Assembly (NCBI GenBank): GCA_039720395.1
Contig: CM077828.1
Span: forward strand, 15,345,764 to 15,409,763
From: Liquidambar formosana
Taxonomy: Eukaryota; Streptophyta; Magnoliopsida; Saxifragales; Altingiaceae
Length of the DNA: 64,000 nt
Direction: 5' to 3'
Every line of letters begins with the position of its first letter. Positions within the stretch are counted from its first letter, which is position 1. A model generated the notes under the pieces. The model did not search any database. It saw only the letters and a list, made by a program, of their open reading frames with translations, and was not told where the DNA came from. The position numbers and the translations under genes were made by a program. Positions 1 to 10,660 of this stretch are shown here, one piece after another.

Positions 1-866
1 ATTAATTAAACTTTATCTTTCCAAAATACTCTCAACATTTTTGTATTGGGTTTTGTGTTAAAAGTTACCATTGAAATAACAAAGGGTATTTTAGGAAACT
101 TATAAAAATAATGATTTGACTTTTCAAAGTTGACAAACATTTTGGGACAAAAAAAGTTACAAATATGGCTTATCTTAATGGGACGGTGAGAGTATCAAAC
201 CTATGAATCCTAACCCACCGAGCTCTTCCATGCATGAGAGAAACTTGTATGCAATTGTGACACCGTTGATGTGGTGTCATAAGTCAATGGAGTTAATTGG
301 AGTAAAGTGGGATTATCAAGAGTACTTTTTGACCTCAAAATCCAATTTTCCTCTATTCTTATTGACCCGTGACACCATGTGACCATGTCACAGTTGTATA
401 TCGTTGTATAAATTGCCTATAACCAACTTTACTTTGCACAAATTAACGATTAAAAAAGAAAGTAGCCATTATAGTATATATATTTCTAACGATAATAGAA
501 AGTTAGAGTACTACATCCCAATTTGTAAGAAAAACAAACATCTTATGACTCGATAAAATTAAATAGGAAATAATTAAGAAAGTAAATAGAAGCTTAAATA
601 GTTTGGAATCTTTCGGGACATCAATCTATCCTTGCTGGAAATAAACATTGTCCTTAAGGTAGAAGTTTTCTAGGCATGAAGCCGTGGAGGACTGGAAGAG
701 ACCCACCAAGTTGTTCTTCTAAACCTAATGAAATTAGTCTTCTTTGCAACATCCAAGACCCTCTTTATTTTTAAAATATATCTTTTTTGAACTTGGAAGC
801 CACCAAAACGATTATGGCACCATCCCTCAAGCTTCAAAAGATGTTCTTTTTTTAGTTGCCTAGAAG
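1..866. other. AT-rich intergenic stretch, no gene seen
   Basis: No reading frame here resembles a known protein. The only structure I see is a short inverted-repeat element near 235-412, listed separately. The stretch ends where the module shared by all three tandem units begins. Confidence 0.6.
235..412. repeat. MITE-like inverted-repeat element, copy 1
   Basis: The left arm (GAGAAACTTGTATGCAATTG, then TGACACC and GGTGTCA) is mirrored by the right arm (GTGACACCATGTGACC, then TGTCACAGTTGTAT). The same arrangement and the same central tract with TTTTTGACCTCA recur at about 23,409-23,580, where an empty relative at 21,415 shows it to be an insertion. Boundaries here are approximate because no empty site is available. 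Confidence 0.6.
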
Positions 867-916
867 TTGCATCACTCGTTAATGCAAGTTTGGCATGTGA
901 ATTTGCTGACTGCAAT

Positions 917-967
<51 letters not shown>

Positions 968-1197
968 TTTATGTAGGAAAATTATCTCATATATGAGCAA
1001 CATTGTTAAAGAATGCAGCCCCTTAAGAAGACTACACAAAAAGACCCCCTTACAGAAACAGAGGTATAAAAATGAAAAAACTACTACCCCATGCACAGCA
1101 AATGCATATCTCCCAGCAACAAAGATCCCAAAACCCAAACCCCCACACCCACCTCCCCCCCCCCCCCCCCCCCCACCCCCCCCCCCCCCCCCCCACC

Positions 1198-1232
<35 letters not shown>

Positions 1233-1320
1233 CCCACCATTACAAGTACCATAAACCAGCCTTATATATATCATTTCATAGGTTCAAAACCTTTGCATTG
1301 GATCTCGTCATGCCATGGCA
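867..1320 (+). repeat. Tandem-unit marker module, copy A
   Basis: A (GA)n microsatellite near 920-965 is followed by a conserved tract containing GAGCAACATTGTTAAAGAAT and CCCCTTACAGAAACAGAGG. The same order is found at about 43,331-43,678 and 63,207-63,440. It marks the start of each copy of the segmental duplication. Short frames across it are made of simple repeat and are not genes. Confidence 0.85.
1152..1231. repeat. Adjacent poly-C and poly-A tracts
   Basis: About 40 bases of nearly pure C run directly into about 31 A residues. The matching position in unit 2 (about 43,590) has only a short A-rich tract, so this expansion is specific to unit 1. Long homopolymers like this are also prone to assembly error. 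Confidence 0.9.
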
Positions 1321-1649
1321 AAAAGCAATTATCTATTTAATTGATGTGGAAAAAAAAATTGATTTGCGAAGTTGCAATCTTATTTTCCACCTCTATACAT
1401 ACATCCCCAATGTAATAATTCTTTTCATTTATTTATACATATGAGTAATGCTACATAGCCCTTTTTTTTTTTTTTTTTTTTTTTGCACAAATCTAACTCA
1501 AATGAGGTGGCAACTTGGCAAATCAATTTTTTATTTTTCATTTTTCAAATTAATTAAAAGTTTAATTAAATAAATAATTGTTTCTAAGGAGCAAATCTGA
1601 CAGATGCCACATTAGTTGGAGATAAATTTAAACTTTTTAGCATTTTTCT

Positions 1650-1680
<31 letters not shown>

Positions 1681-1965
1681 TTTTTGTTGTTTATCAATAA
1701 TAATTAAAAAATTCAAAAGTACTAGATAAACGTATTAGACTGGTGAGTTATATGCATTTAAGATGAAAGTTATTATCCATTAAGGGTAGTTAGGGTATTT
1801 TGAAAAAATTTGAACATGATTTAACGGATTAATGGATGGAAGTTAGAAGAAGGGATCTCTTTGTAGTTTATTTTGTAAAATAGGGGGTGTTATTGTAATT
1901 TCAAAAACGTGAGAGGACGTATCTGTAATAGTCAGATTCTAAAGGGGGTGTTAATGTAATTTACT
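1321..1965. other. Unit-1-specific insertion of unknown class
   Basis: In unit 2 the sequence CATGCCATGG is followed directly by the RLP fragment (44,328). In unit 1 about 640 bases intervene, with a poly-T tract at 1462-1484, a (TA)n tract near 1652-1674 and two related GGGGGTGTTA tracts near its right end. I see no coding potential and no clear terminal repeats. Confidence 0.55.
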
Positions 1966-2430
1966 GTATTTTCTTTCCTCTGTTTCCTAATAACGTGGCT
2001 TGTTATTAGATGGAGAGGAAAGCTCCCATTAAGTTCAAAGATGGTCTCAAAGATCCTATGGTCGGAAAGCTTTCTTCTTGGGTTGGAGAAGATTGTTGCA
2101 ATTGGATGGGCGTAAGCTGTGGCAACCGGATAGGCAATGTTGTAAAGCTTGACCTTTATTAGCTTTCTTCTTGGGTTGGAGAAGATTGTCGCAATTGGAT
2201 GGGCGTAAGCTGTGGCAACCGGACAGGCAATGTCGTAAAGCTTGACCTTTATCGCCCACATAAGGTTAGTCTACTTAAAATAGTAGACAAGCCGTGTCTG
2301 AGTGGTCATTTAAATCCTTCTTTGCTTCTTAGCCCCAAATATAAAAAAAACAAAAAAAGGCAAAAAATCCTTCTTTGCTTGACTTGAAATATTTAAACTA
2401 CTTGGACCCAAGCCATAATGATTTCCAGCT
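1966..2430 (+). pseudogene. LRR receptor-like protein 5' fragment, unit 1 left copy
   Basis: Translation shows the N-terminal cap of a plant LRR receptor-like protein: MERKA, then FKDGLKDP, then [18 protein letters not shown], then VVKLDL, followed by [10 protein letters not shown] at the first repeats. This LRRNT_2 cap with paired cysteines is typical of secreted or membrane RLPs that act in surface recognition. Only the cap and the first repeat start remain, whereas family members usually have several hundred residues. An in-frame 93-bp duplication places a TAG stop at its junction (2158-2160). The fragment ends at 2430 against foreign sequence beginning TAGGGGTGCAA. It is non-functional. 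Related pieces lie at 37,401, 44,289 and 60,541. Confidence 0.85.
2068..2253 (+). repeat. 93-bp tandem duplication inside the RLP cap
   Basis: Bases 2068-2160 and 2161-2253 are near-identical copies, each beginning AGCTTTCTTCTTGGGTTGGA. The period is 93, or 31 codons. The unit-2 copy at 44,450 has only one, so the duplication happened after the segmental duplication. Confidence 0.9.
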
Positions 2431-2589
2431 AGGGGTGCAAATGAGCCGAGCTTTAGCTCGTAGACAAGCTCGAAAGTGACGTGATAAAATGGAAAAGACC
2501 ATTTTGAACTTTTCATAAAAATTAATACCAATCCGGTTGATTGATTTTATAACTTTTACAATATTAGGTTTTTAAAACTACCATTGCAT
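2431..2589. other. Short unassigned repeat between RLP fragment and virus
   Basis: It begins TAGGGGTGCAAATGAGCC and carries GAGC-rich words (GAGCCGAGCTTTAGCTCG). A similar TAGGGGTGCAA start breaks the third unit at about 63,439. It is probably the end of a dispersed repeat, but the class is not identified. Confidence 0.4.
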
Positions 2590-3047
2590 GTTTTAAATGT
2601 TTTATTATCAAATCTATATAAGCATGTTTATAGTATGAAAATATTTAACATGTTTTTGTTGTATGATAGGCTTTTTCTCCCGTAGCTAAAGTTTATGTAT
2701 TGATTAAAAAAAAATAAAAATGCTTAAGTTCCTATTTTGTGTATGTGTTATTGTTAATGGTATTAGAGCTTTAGGAATTAATAGCTTTTAAAAGTGATTG
2801 CTTGAGCCTGTAATTTAGCTTATATATCTTGTTTATTTGTTAAGTGTTTTAATTGCTAGTTAAGTTATTTTAATTTATCTACAAATCTTGAAACAACCTT
2901 GAATAGGGAGTACCGAGGGCTTGACTTTGTTGAAAGGTAGCCAGTAGATCTTTAACCTTTTCGTTTGAGTAGGCAACTTTGTAGGGAAACATAGACATGG
3001 AAGAATTAGGATGTGTAGGTAAGTTGAACAACCAACCTAGTGATTAT
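2590..3047 (+). repeat. Left arm of the viral leader inverted repeat
   Basis: This stretch matches the reverse complement of about 20,079-20,545 over its whole length, with scattered substitutions. It covers the viral leader, the primer site and the first codons of the first viral ORF. The left match begins near TGTTTTAAATGTTTTATTA and ends near CCTAGTGATTA. Confidence 0.9.
2758..2775 (+). other. tRNA-Met primer-binding site of the caulimovirid
   Basis: The sequence TGGTATTAGAGCTTTAGG matches the plant caulimovirid minus-strand primer site (consensus TGGTATCAGAGC), with one change. By convention this is position 1 of such genomes. The inverted leader carries the same site with a different single change. 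Confidence 0.85.
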
Positions 3048-3377
3048 AAGCATCTAGCTCATATGCAAGATAAAGACGCTAATATAGGCAATATTAGCAG
3101 AACTTTAAATTATGTAGTTGATAATTTATCTGGTATGTTTGGTAAATTAGTAAATATAGAGAAAAATCAAGAAAAAATATATTATAAAGTTAATATGTTA
3201 GGAGAAATCCAAAATATAGATTTAAAGGATGAAACAAAAAGTTTAATCCAAAATTTAGAAAGTAGTCTGAGAAATAATTTAGATAATACACTTGTACTAA
3301 GGGAAAGTACTTGTGAAGAAATACCTAGATTATATTTTGGAACTGAGATAATGATGTTTAAAACTGATAAACATTGA
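2997..3377 (+). pseudogene. Caulimovirid first ORF region (N-terminal, coiled-coil-like)
   Basis: A 126-codon open frame begins about 220 bases after the primer site. It is rich in Asn, Lys, Glu and Leu with heptad-like spacing and no recognisable enzymatic motif. Similar readable sequence continues past its stop toward 3500 in broken frames. The position fits the N-terminal portion of the coat-movement polyprotein or a separate small ORF, as in solendoviruses. The start is chosen because the ATG is the first after the leader and is present in both leader copies. The function is unknown. Confidence 0.6.
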
Positions 3378-3506
3378 AAAGACTTTGAAGCAATCAAATA
3401 AATTTTAGAATATTGGAAAACTCGATATATAAAAGAAGAAGATTATGAAAAACGTAATAAACTTCTAAAACAAATGCAAGAATTGTATTAAGCTAATGAA
3501 GAATTA

Positions 3507-4905
3507 ATGATTGAATATAATTATGACTTAGCTCTTCAATTAGAAGAGTTAAGTGACTCAGATAATGAATCTGAGATATCTTTTATGCCAAACAGGGTAA
3601 AAGATGAAGCTCAGATGATGAGTAAGAAGGTAGAAAATTTAGCTTGTCATCAAGAGAAAACAACTCTGAAGGTACAAGCAGTACCTCGGTAGATGAAGAA
3701 ATAATCATTGACTCTGAAAAAGAGAACAACGATGACTCTAATGAAAGTAATGATATTAAAGAATCTAAAAACAGAAAAAAGATTAATACGGATGAAGAGG
3801 AAAAACCACTTCCTAGAGGTCGTATGAACAATTGGGAATCATCCAAATATAATGATCTTTATGATGACCCGATGCAAGTTGAAGATTTAAAACCTTTAAA
3901 AGATGAAAGTTCTACTTCAGAACCTGCACCTTCAACAACCATCAGGACTAATTTAAAGAAAATCAATGTTACTTCAGGAGCAGTATATCTTGACTTAAAA
4001 AATATCGAATTTAAAAATTATGATCAAGCATTAAGAGAATGGGCACAATCAATGTCCATTATCATAAATACATATAAAAGTAGTTAGTTTAAAAAAAGAT
4101 TTTTAGACTATATCTAAGGAGATTGCTTAAACTTCCTAAGAAGATGGGAAGCCTCTGATGAAGGTAAGTAAGAAAAAGCTAGCTTACTTAATGAATTTAA
4201 TACATTTGATAAAATATTAAATGAATTCGTACAAATTCCAAGAAGAGAATTCTGTGGAATTAAATTTGAAGAACAGGAAGAAATTCACAATGAATATATT
4301 CTAACAAAATGCAGAATATGCAATATATATGAATTTAAATCCTTTGCAAAATTCTATCAAGAATATTACCATAAACATAACCTTCCAAAAACTGAGTTCT
4401 GGTTAATTCAATATTTTCATAAGTTACCCTCACCATGGGATGAACTTTGTAATGATGGATATAAAGAATTCTTGAGTAGTTCTAATGGTGGAGAAGACAC
4501 GCTAGGAGCAAGAATTCAATATGCTGAAAGAATTATTACTAAACATTGCATAATACAAAAAGCTGTTAAGCAAGTGAAAAGTCAATTAAATGAAAAGTGT
4601 TGTAGCAAAGTTATGCGACAACAATGGGAATTTGGTTGTAAGAAATCAACCCCTTATAAGGAAAAGAGAAAATTTAGAAGATATAAATTTGTCAAATGGA
4701 AAGATAAAAAACCTAATCCTAAAAGAAAATATGTCAGAAAAAGAAATAGTAATTGAACCACTACGTTTAGAAGAAAATCTAAATATAAATGTTACATCTG
4801 TAATGAAGAAGGTCATATATATAGCACCACAATGTCCTAAGAAAGGATAGAGTGGTAGACAAATGATAAAATTTCTAAAAGAAAAACAATTAGAAATTTA
4901 GTTGG
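3507..4905 (+). pseudogene. Caulimovirid coat-protein region with CCHC zinc knuckle, decayed
   Basis: The first part (3507-4087) is strongly acidic, with Asp/Glu/Ser runs in two overlapping frames, as in caulimovirid coat-protein precursors. The following part (about 4090-4560) carries the conserved core, with Trp- and Phe-rich words such as FAKFYQEYYHKHNLPKTEFW. A Lys/Arg-rich tail follows (about 4660-4750). A zinc knuckle beginning CYICNEEGH lies near 4790-4840, and its last cysteine is in another frame, so a 1-base shift breaks the knuckle. Stops lie near 4085, 4110, 4168 and 4754. In a working virus this would be the capsid protein that packages the DNA genome. This copy is not expressible. 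Confidence 0.8.
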
Positions 4906-4984
4906 AGAAGAAACCTCTGACATTGATTCAATTATATATGAGGTTCAATCAGAATCTGAAAGTGAAAGTGAAGATGAATCAAAC

Positions 4985-5179
4985 ATGATATTTATAATGT
5001 CTAAAAGAAATGAAAATTTTGAAGCAATTCCAAACAAGGAGCTTCAACTTATAAAATTAGGAGATGTCTTAGGTGAAGAAGCATCTATAGACGAATCTAG
5101 TTTTGAAAAATTTGATAAAATCAAAGAAGTAAAAAAAAAAAAAGAACTTTATCAAATTTCAAAATTTAAAATTTGGTAA
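4985..5179 (+). pseudogene. Linker between coat and movement regions of the caulimovirid
   Basis: A 64-codon remnant rich in Glu and Lys follows a Ser/Glu-rich tract near 4930-4980. No domain is visible. It lies where a linker joins the coat-protein and movement-protein parts in cavemovirus- or solendovirus-like polyproteins. An A-run near 5130-5142 is a likely frameshift site. Confidence 0.45.
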
Positions 5180-5575
5180 GCAAGATTATTTGAGCAATTT
5201 AGTGGTAATATAACTGCTAAAGCTACTGAGGATGAAATGATAGAAATCCCTCCATTTGATAAAAATAAAATTAAAAGGTTTAAACAAAAGCATAAAAAAA
5301 TTCGATATATACATATCGGAATTATTCAAATAGAAATTACAGCACTATTTAGAGTAGGATTAGACACTCCTATTTTAGTAGTCGTTTTAGATAAAAGATT
5401 TGAAAATCCTATTAAAGCACTAATAAGAGGAATACAATGAAATTTAGTGTCTGGACATGTTTGGTTTAAAATCAAACCAAATTATTTCATATCAATTGAA
5501 GATCCAAATATTTGTGACATGATAAAAATTCGTATCCAAACTGGAGGAATCGATATGAAGAAATTAGTTATAATT
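5180..5575 (+). pseudogene. Caulimovirid movement protein (30K superfamily) fragment
   Basis: The frame from 5237 carries the hallmark of pararetrovirus movement proteins: a Lys-rich helix, the word RYIHIGIIQIEI, then GLDTPILVVVLD and a later short LVSGHVWFKI after an internal stop at 5438-5440. Such proteins form tubules through plasmodesmata and carry virus from cell to cell. The motif lies downstream of the coat region, unlike in petuviruses, florendoviruses and badnaviruses. A stop and likely frameshifts make it non-functional. Confidence 0.78.
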
Positions 5576-5708
5576 TATCAGTTTAGTGGAAAGCAATCCA
5601 TGAACTAACAAATTTTATAAAAACACCAATAAAAGAAATTGATAGAAGTATGATCGATTTATTCGAACCACGAGCATTTGATACTGAAATCCAACCAAGA
5701 TTAATAAA

Positions 5709-6323
5709 TTGGAAAGATTTAGAAATACCAAGAAATTGGTTAGTAAAAGAATTTACAGAAAATCCAAGCCAAAATTTTATAAACCAATAGAATATCAAGC
5801 ATCAGGAAATAATCTTTATTTCACTGATAATCATCGAAATAATATAAAACTATTAGATGATGGATCAACATCAACATCTAAAAAAGATGAACTTGATGAA
5901 AAGGAAAAAATAATTGCAATAAAAAATGTGCAAATACCTATACTTCCAAGTACAACCTACCTTGAAGAACAAAAATCTGTAGTATTCCAACAGATTAAAA
6001 TTGAAAGTAAATACCCTGAACAACTAATCTTTAGTTACCAACAAGGTAAGAAAAGATATATGTATGTTCTTGGAAAATTCAATTTAAAAAATTATGAACC
6101 ATATGTTTTATCAATCCTGTTAGGTATCGGAACAACAACCAGTGCTGCTAGGTATAATGCTTTACCTGAGCATCTATGGATAAAAATGAAAAATCCAATA
6201 GCTGCAAGAGGTATTGATGGTAATGAAACTTTAATCATTCTTAAAGCTAAAAATGTTACGCTTTGGTTAGGAGATAAAAAATTCTCTATTCCTAAAGGGG
6301 AAATTAGCAATAACCCTTATTAG
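5709..6323 (+). pseudogene. Caulimovirid region leading into the aspartic protease, truncated by an insertion
   Basis: A 204-codon frame contains a protease-like stretch: LLGIGTTTSAARYNALPEHLW, where the usual D-T/S-G active-site triad is not evident, then the word TLWLGDKKFSIP. The reading ends at 6321-6323, and a large insertion follows directly. The matching downstream half with MHGDVILGNNF resumes at 14,368. In active viruses this protease cleaves the polyprotein. The missing canonical triad and the split make it inactive. Confidence 0.7.
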
Positions 6324-6477
6324 GGGATTACTTTAAAAATAAACCCACCATAAGATTTTTAAACTCCAAAACCCCTTTTTAAAAAGATTCTTTAAGCAAA
6401 AGGAAATGTTCTTTTTTTTAAAAAAAAAATACCTGTTTTAACCTCTTTTTATATTTATAGGGTATGTTAATTTCAAA

Positions 6478-6930
6478 CCAAACCCATTTACATAGAAGAA
6501 GAAGAAGGGAGGGACGGATAGACACAGAGAGAGAGAGAGAGAGAGAGAGAGGGTGAGGGAGAGATGAAGAAAAACCAGATCTAAAAACGAAGAAGAATAA
6601 GAAGAAGAAGAAGAAAAACTAGATCTGGAAACGTCGATAGTATCTTCTTCTCCGGCGGCTGTTCATCAAGGCCATGACTAGACCTTCTCCAATGACGGCT
6701 CTTCCTCTGTTTCTTCTTCTTCTTCTTCTTCTTCGTATTTTGTTTTCATTTTTTTGTTTTATGTTGTTTGTAGTTGATTTTTTATACAACCCGACGAATA
6801 GATTCAAACATTTTGAGTTTGTTGCATTTTTTTGGTTTGTTTGTTCTAATATGCTGATTTTTCTTTTTGCATTTTTTCGATGCAAGTGTAATTTAGTTTT
6901 ATGATGATGACAGTAACACGATATTGTCAT
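6478..6930. other. Purine-rich and simple-repeat stretch, possible captured 5' exon
   Basis: It holds GAAGAAGAAGAA, a (GA)n run near 6524-6552, two AGATCTRGAAACG words and a (TTC)n tract near 6712-6735. Short open frames exist on both strands but are driven by these repeats. It might be a captured 5' UTR or first exon, common in Pack-MULEs, but no protein is recognised. Confidence 0.35.
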
Positions 6931-8195
6931 CAGTTTAGTTTATAATTATTTAACTTATGAATAGTAACACAATACTGTTGGGATTATTTTACACATGCTA
7001 GTTGTGAACCCCGGAAAGTGGCCCACATGATTTGAAAAGATTGGTTTGAAAAGGAAAATGAGTCGCCACCTTATTTTTTAAAGGAAACATGGAAAACCCT
7101 TAAAAAAACACTTTTTTTTAAAGAAAATAATTGAATGACCCCATGTTTAAAAAGGAAAGGCAAAAATAGTCTTTTGGAAGCCAAAGAAATTAGGGATTCG
7201 GAGGTTAAGTTATGACATGGGAAGGTTCTAAGCAAAGCCTATAGGCATCCATGTTACCTTTTCGGTCTCTTAGTTTATTTGGGTTAAATTAAAGTCTTTT
7301 CCACACACAAATCAGCAAGTATATCACATCAAGAATTGCATGCATATCATATATTCTATCCAGGCACAATCAAAAAAAGAAAAGTAACAAAAACAGAAAA
7401 AGAGAAAGAAGAATAAACCTAGGATACTTGGATCCTAGGGCGGACTTGAATCTCAAAACGACCGCTTACATACCATGCAACGGAATATATGGATCAAAGT
7501 CCATGTAGTTCGATTTAGAATTAGGGTTACAACCTAATATAAGCCTATGGTAAAAACCCTAAGTTTCTTTATTTGAAAGAGAATTAAATAAACCAAGTTT
7601 GAAATCAAGTAACTTCCACAGGATGGAAACTTTAATAAAAAGAGACTTTGTTTAACAAGGAAACCTCTAGAAATCACCACGGACTCATATTAAGAAATAA
7701 CCCTAAAAAAGGAGAAGGGAAAGATTAATGAAGAGATTTAGGGCACTTTTGTACCCTACTTACTTCTGTAATTTACTCTAAACGATAGCAAAATTGAATA
7801 ATAGCAACTTTATTTGTAATAAAGCGATTATCACACCTATTTGAACCCTTACACGTGCTCAAAACAAGTCAAAAAGAACAAAATACTAATCTGGACAGAA
7901 TCATATCAAAGCCTAAAATCATCCACTAGTTCATGCAAATAACAAGAGTAATGAATTTTTATAGGCCTTAATACAACCCTACATGCAAAGACCTAACTAA
8001 CATGCATGAAAACCTAAAAATCCACTAATATGAACGCAACCCTAGCATAATTCTACCATTAATGATATATATTAAACAACTATGATGAAAAACAACTCAA
8101 AAAACCTACTCTAAACATGCTACCTGAAACTTGCATAAGCTAGAGAGTAAATAAGGAAAATGGAAACCCTAATTTCACAACTATGCAAGTTGCAT

Positions 8196-10324
8196 AAGCT
8201 GAGGTTTTTTAAAAACTGTGATCTTATACGTGGACAAAATATTTAATCACAGTTTTATAAAAAAATGTGATCTTTTTAAGTGTTTTAATCTCAGTTTTTT
8301 AAAGACCATGATCATAGGACATAAGATAGATCTTGGTATTAAGTTATATCGTGATCTTTCTAGAAAGATTTTTTTTTTTAATCAAACCTCAGCTTCCCCA
8401 TCCCATGAAAATAAGGACCGGTTTTTTTTCTCACTTTCCCAAACTCATGACCCACTCTTCCTCCCATCTCCCATCTCCCATCTCTCATCTTGCTCTTCCC
8501 TCATACCGCAACCCACTCTCTCCATGTTCCCTCTAGTTCTCTCAAACTATAACCCATCACTGCTTCAGTTCGTCAGTTCAACGGCAACTATAGCACAAGG
8601 TTTTTCTATCGCTTAAGATCCTCACTACTAGGGTTTTGCTACTTGGTTCAAATTTGGGCATTTGTTTACCATCTTGTGGCTTGTTGTGATTCCTCATTAT
8701 TGAAAATTTTGTGGTGCTCTGTCTAATTTTGTGGTGATTTTTCATCACTATTTTTGAGTTTCTATGTCGATCGGAGAGCTTGTTCCCAATTTCTAGGGTT
8801 TGAGTTGCCCTACTATGAATATTTTTTATCGGACGCTGCTTTTCCAAGGGCTATGGTGTCATCAATGCAAGAGCTACGGTTTTGCTGGTACAGGTTGATT
8901 TTCCTCTATTTTTTCCCTGTTTATTTTTGTTTCTTCTTAATTTCTACCTGTTTTCCCCTTTGTTTGCTCACAAAATACTGTTTGCATTGTGTTGTTTGGT
9001 GAGAAAAGAAACTGCACTTTGACTTCTGTTTGGAGCTTTGTGATAGAATAGATGGGTTTTAAGTCATAGCTTCTTTGCACCGAATGGGATTGGTCGGTAC
9101 AGGTTGATTTTCTTCTATTTTTCCCCTTTTTCTTTATTTAATTTGCTTTCAGATAACATGCTTTGCATCATGCTTGGTTTTATTTTATTTCTTCTTTCTT
9201 ACTTGGTGATTTTATTGTTCTCTTTCTAAATGTTAATTGAAGAATAAAATTTAGATTCTAAAAAAAAAAAAAAACATAGTAATGCTTCTTTAATACATGG
9301 ATGGGAAAATGTAATGTGGTGCTGTTTATACTTTCTTGGATTAAGAACTTGGTAAAGTTATGATTTGTCTTTTAACAATGTAGAGAAAGAGATTCTGGTT
9401 GCTATCTTGAAGTTATTTTGAAGGGGAACACAGATGGGTTGAAGGTAAGATATCCGTTCTATGTTCTGGATTACAATCTATTTTGTGTGCACCATAGGTT
9501 GAATGTTTATATGACTTTTATCCAGTGCTCAGTTTTGCACTCTTGTGAAAGTGTCTTGTGCTTAGGTTATGTTTCTAAATTAGTGTATATAGGACCAAAA
9601 TATTGCTTGTTAGTGAATAACACAAATGACCAAATTATTGCTTGTTGTGACCAAATTGTTTCTGATGTCTTGAATTAGTGGTGGTTGCATGCTATTTTAC
9701 TAAGTACAGCTAGAACGCTTGGAAGGAAAAAGTCCTTGGATTCTCCTTTGCTATGGGGAGAACTTGATAGTTTTTAGGGATAGTATTTTTTTTTCCGGAA
9801 AAAAAAAAAATTTACTTTGGTTGTTAGTTTGAGATTCGTTCATCAAATTGGTAGTAGTGTAAATATTTGATGTCTTTGTAATATCTTTCTCTATCATATA
9901 ACAATTTTGATGACATGCGTGCTTTTTACTAATGGAAATTTTTATTTATAATGTTTGAATTGTGTTTGCATGATGAATTCAATAATTAAATGTGATTTGA
10001 AGAACAGCAATAGGTTCCTCATCCACCAGAAGTAATACAAGTTCCCAAATGAAAATTTTAATTTTTTTTTTTTAAAATAAAGAGAATAGATCACTATTTT
10101 TCCGTGTGATCTTTTTAGAATGAAGATCACGGTTTGGGAAGAAATCGTGATCTTTTTCAAAGATATGATCACGGTAAAAAACCGTGATCTAATGTTGGCA
10201 CTTTAGATCACACCGGAATAAATCACGCTTTTGGTTAAAAAAGATTACGGTAAAAAAGTATGACCTATAGCAATAGATCACGGTTTTAAACTGTGCGTGA
10301 TCTATTTTGATTATTTTAGTAGTG
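8196..10324. mobile_element. CACTA-like element with clustered GATCACGG subterminal repeats
   Basis: The right end is TTTTAGTAGTG, whose reverse complement CACTACTAAAAT is a CACTA-type terminus. Many copies of GTGATC or GATCACGG in both orientations crowd 10,080-10,320 and 8,205-8,360, as in subterminal regions of CACTA elements. No left CACTA terminus is visible; the left edge is taken where these repeats begin. Between them lies sequence with a CT-rich leader-like part (8,420-8,640) and short open frames that I cannot assign. No transposase is recognised, so it would be non-autonomous. Confidence 0.55.
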
Positions 10325-10660
10325 AAAACATGCAAAAATCATCATGGATATCATTATTATCACATATATTAACTAATAGAAACATTAATCCATGATAAAA
10401 ATTATAACAGTTGCATGCAATAAGGCTAACCTAAGAGAAAAACCTAATTTTAGCCTTAAGAGTTTAGAACATACTTTGGGAAAGCTTCCTTTATTACTGT
10501 AGAGACTCTTTCTCTCTCTCTCTTGTGAATGACTTCAAACAAGCTTCTTCAAGGCTATAGTAGGAACTCCAGCTTTCCTTCACCTCTTTCTCTCTTATTC
10601 TCTCTTAGAACTTAGGTTTAATGCCTAAAAGTGGCTCCCCTAATACTGAAATATAGTGGG

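Noticed and set aside
872..1444. Several open frames across the GA, C and A tracts near 0.9-1.4 kb, on both strands
   Set aside because: Their products are runs of Arg-Glu, Pro, Lys, Gly or Phe from simple repeats and are not conserved in the other module copies.
2199..2387. Independent small gene downstream of the first LRRNT copy
   Set aside because: It is simply the second copy of the duplicated RLP cap read from an internal methionine.
8625..10324. CACTACTAGGGTTTTGC at 8,625 as the left end of the CACTA-like element
   Set aside because: The matching subterminal repeats lie to the left of it (8,205-8,360), so this is more likely a chance match within the core.
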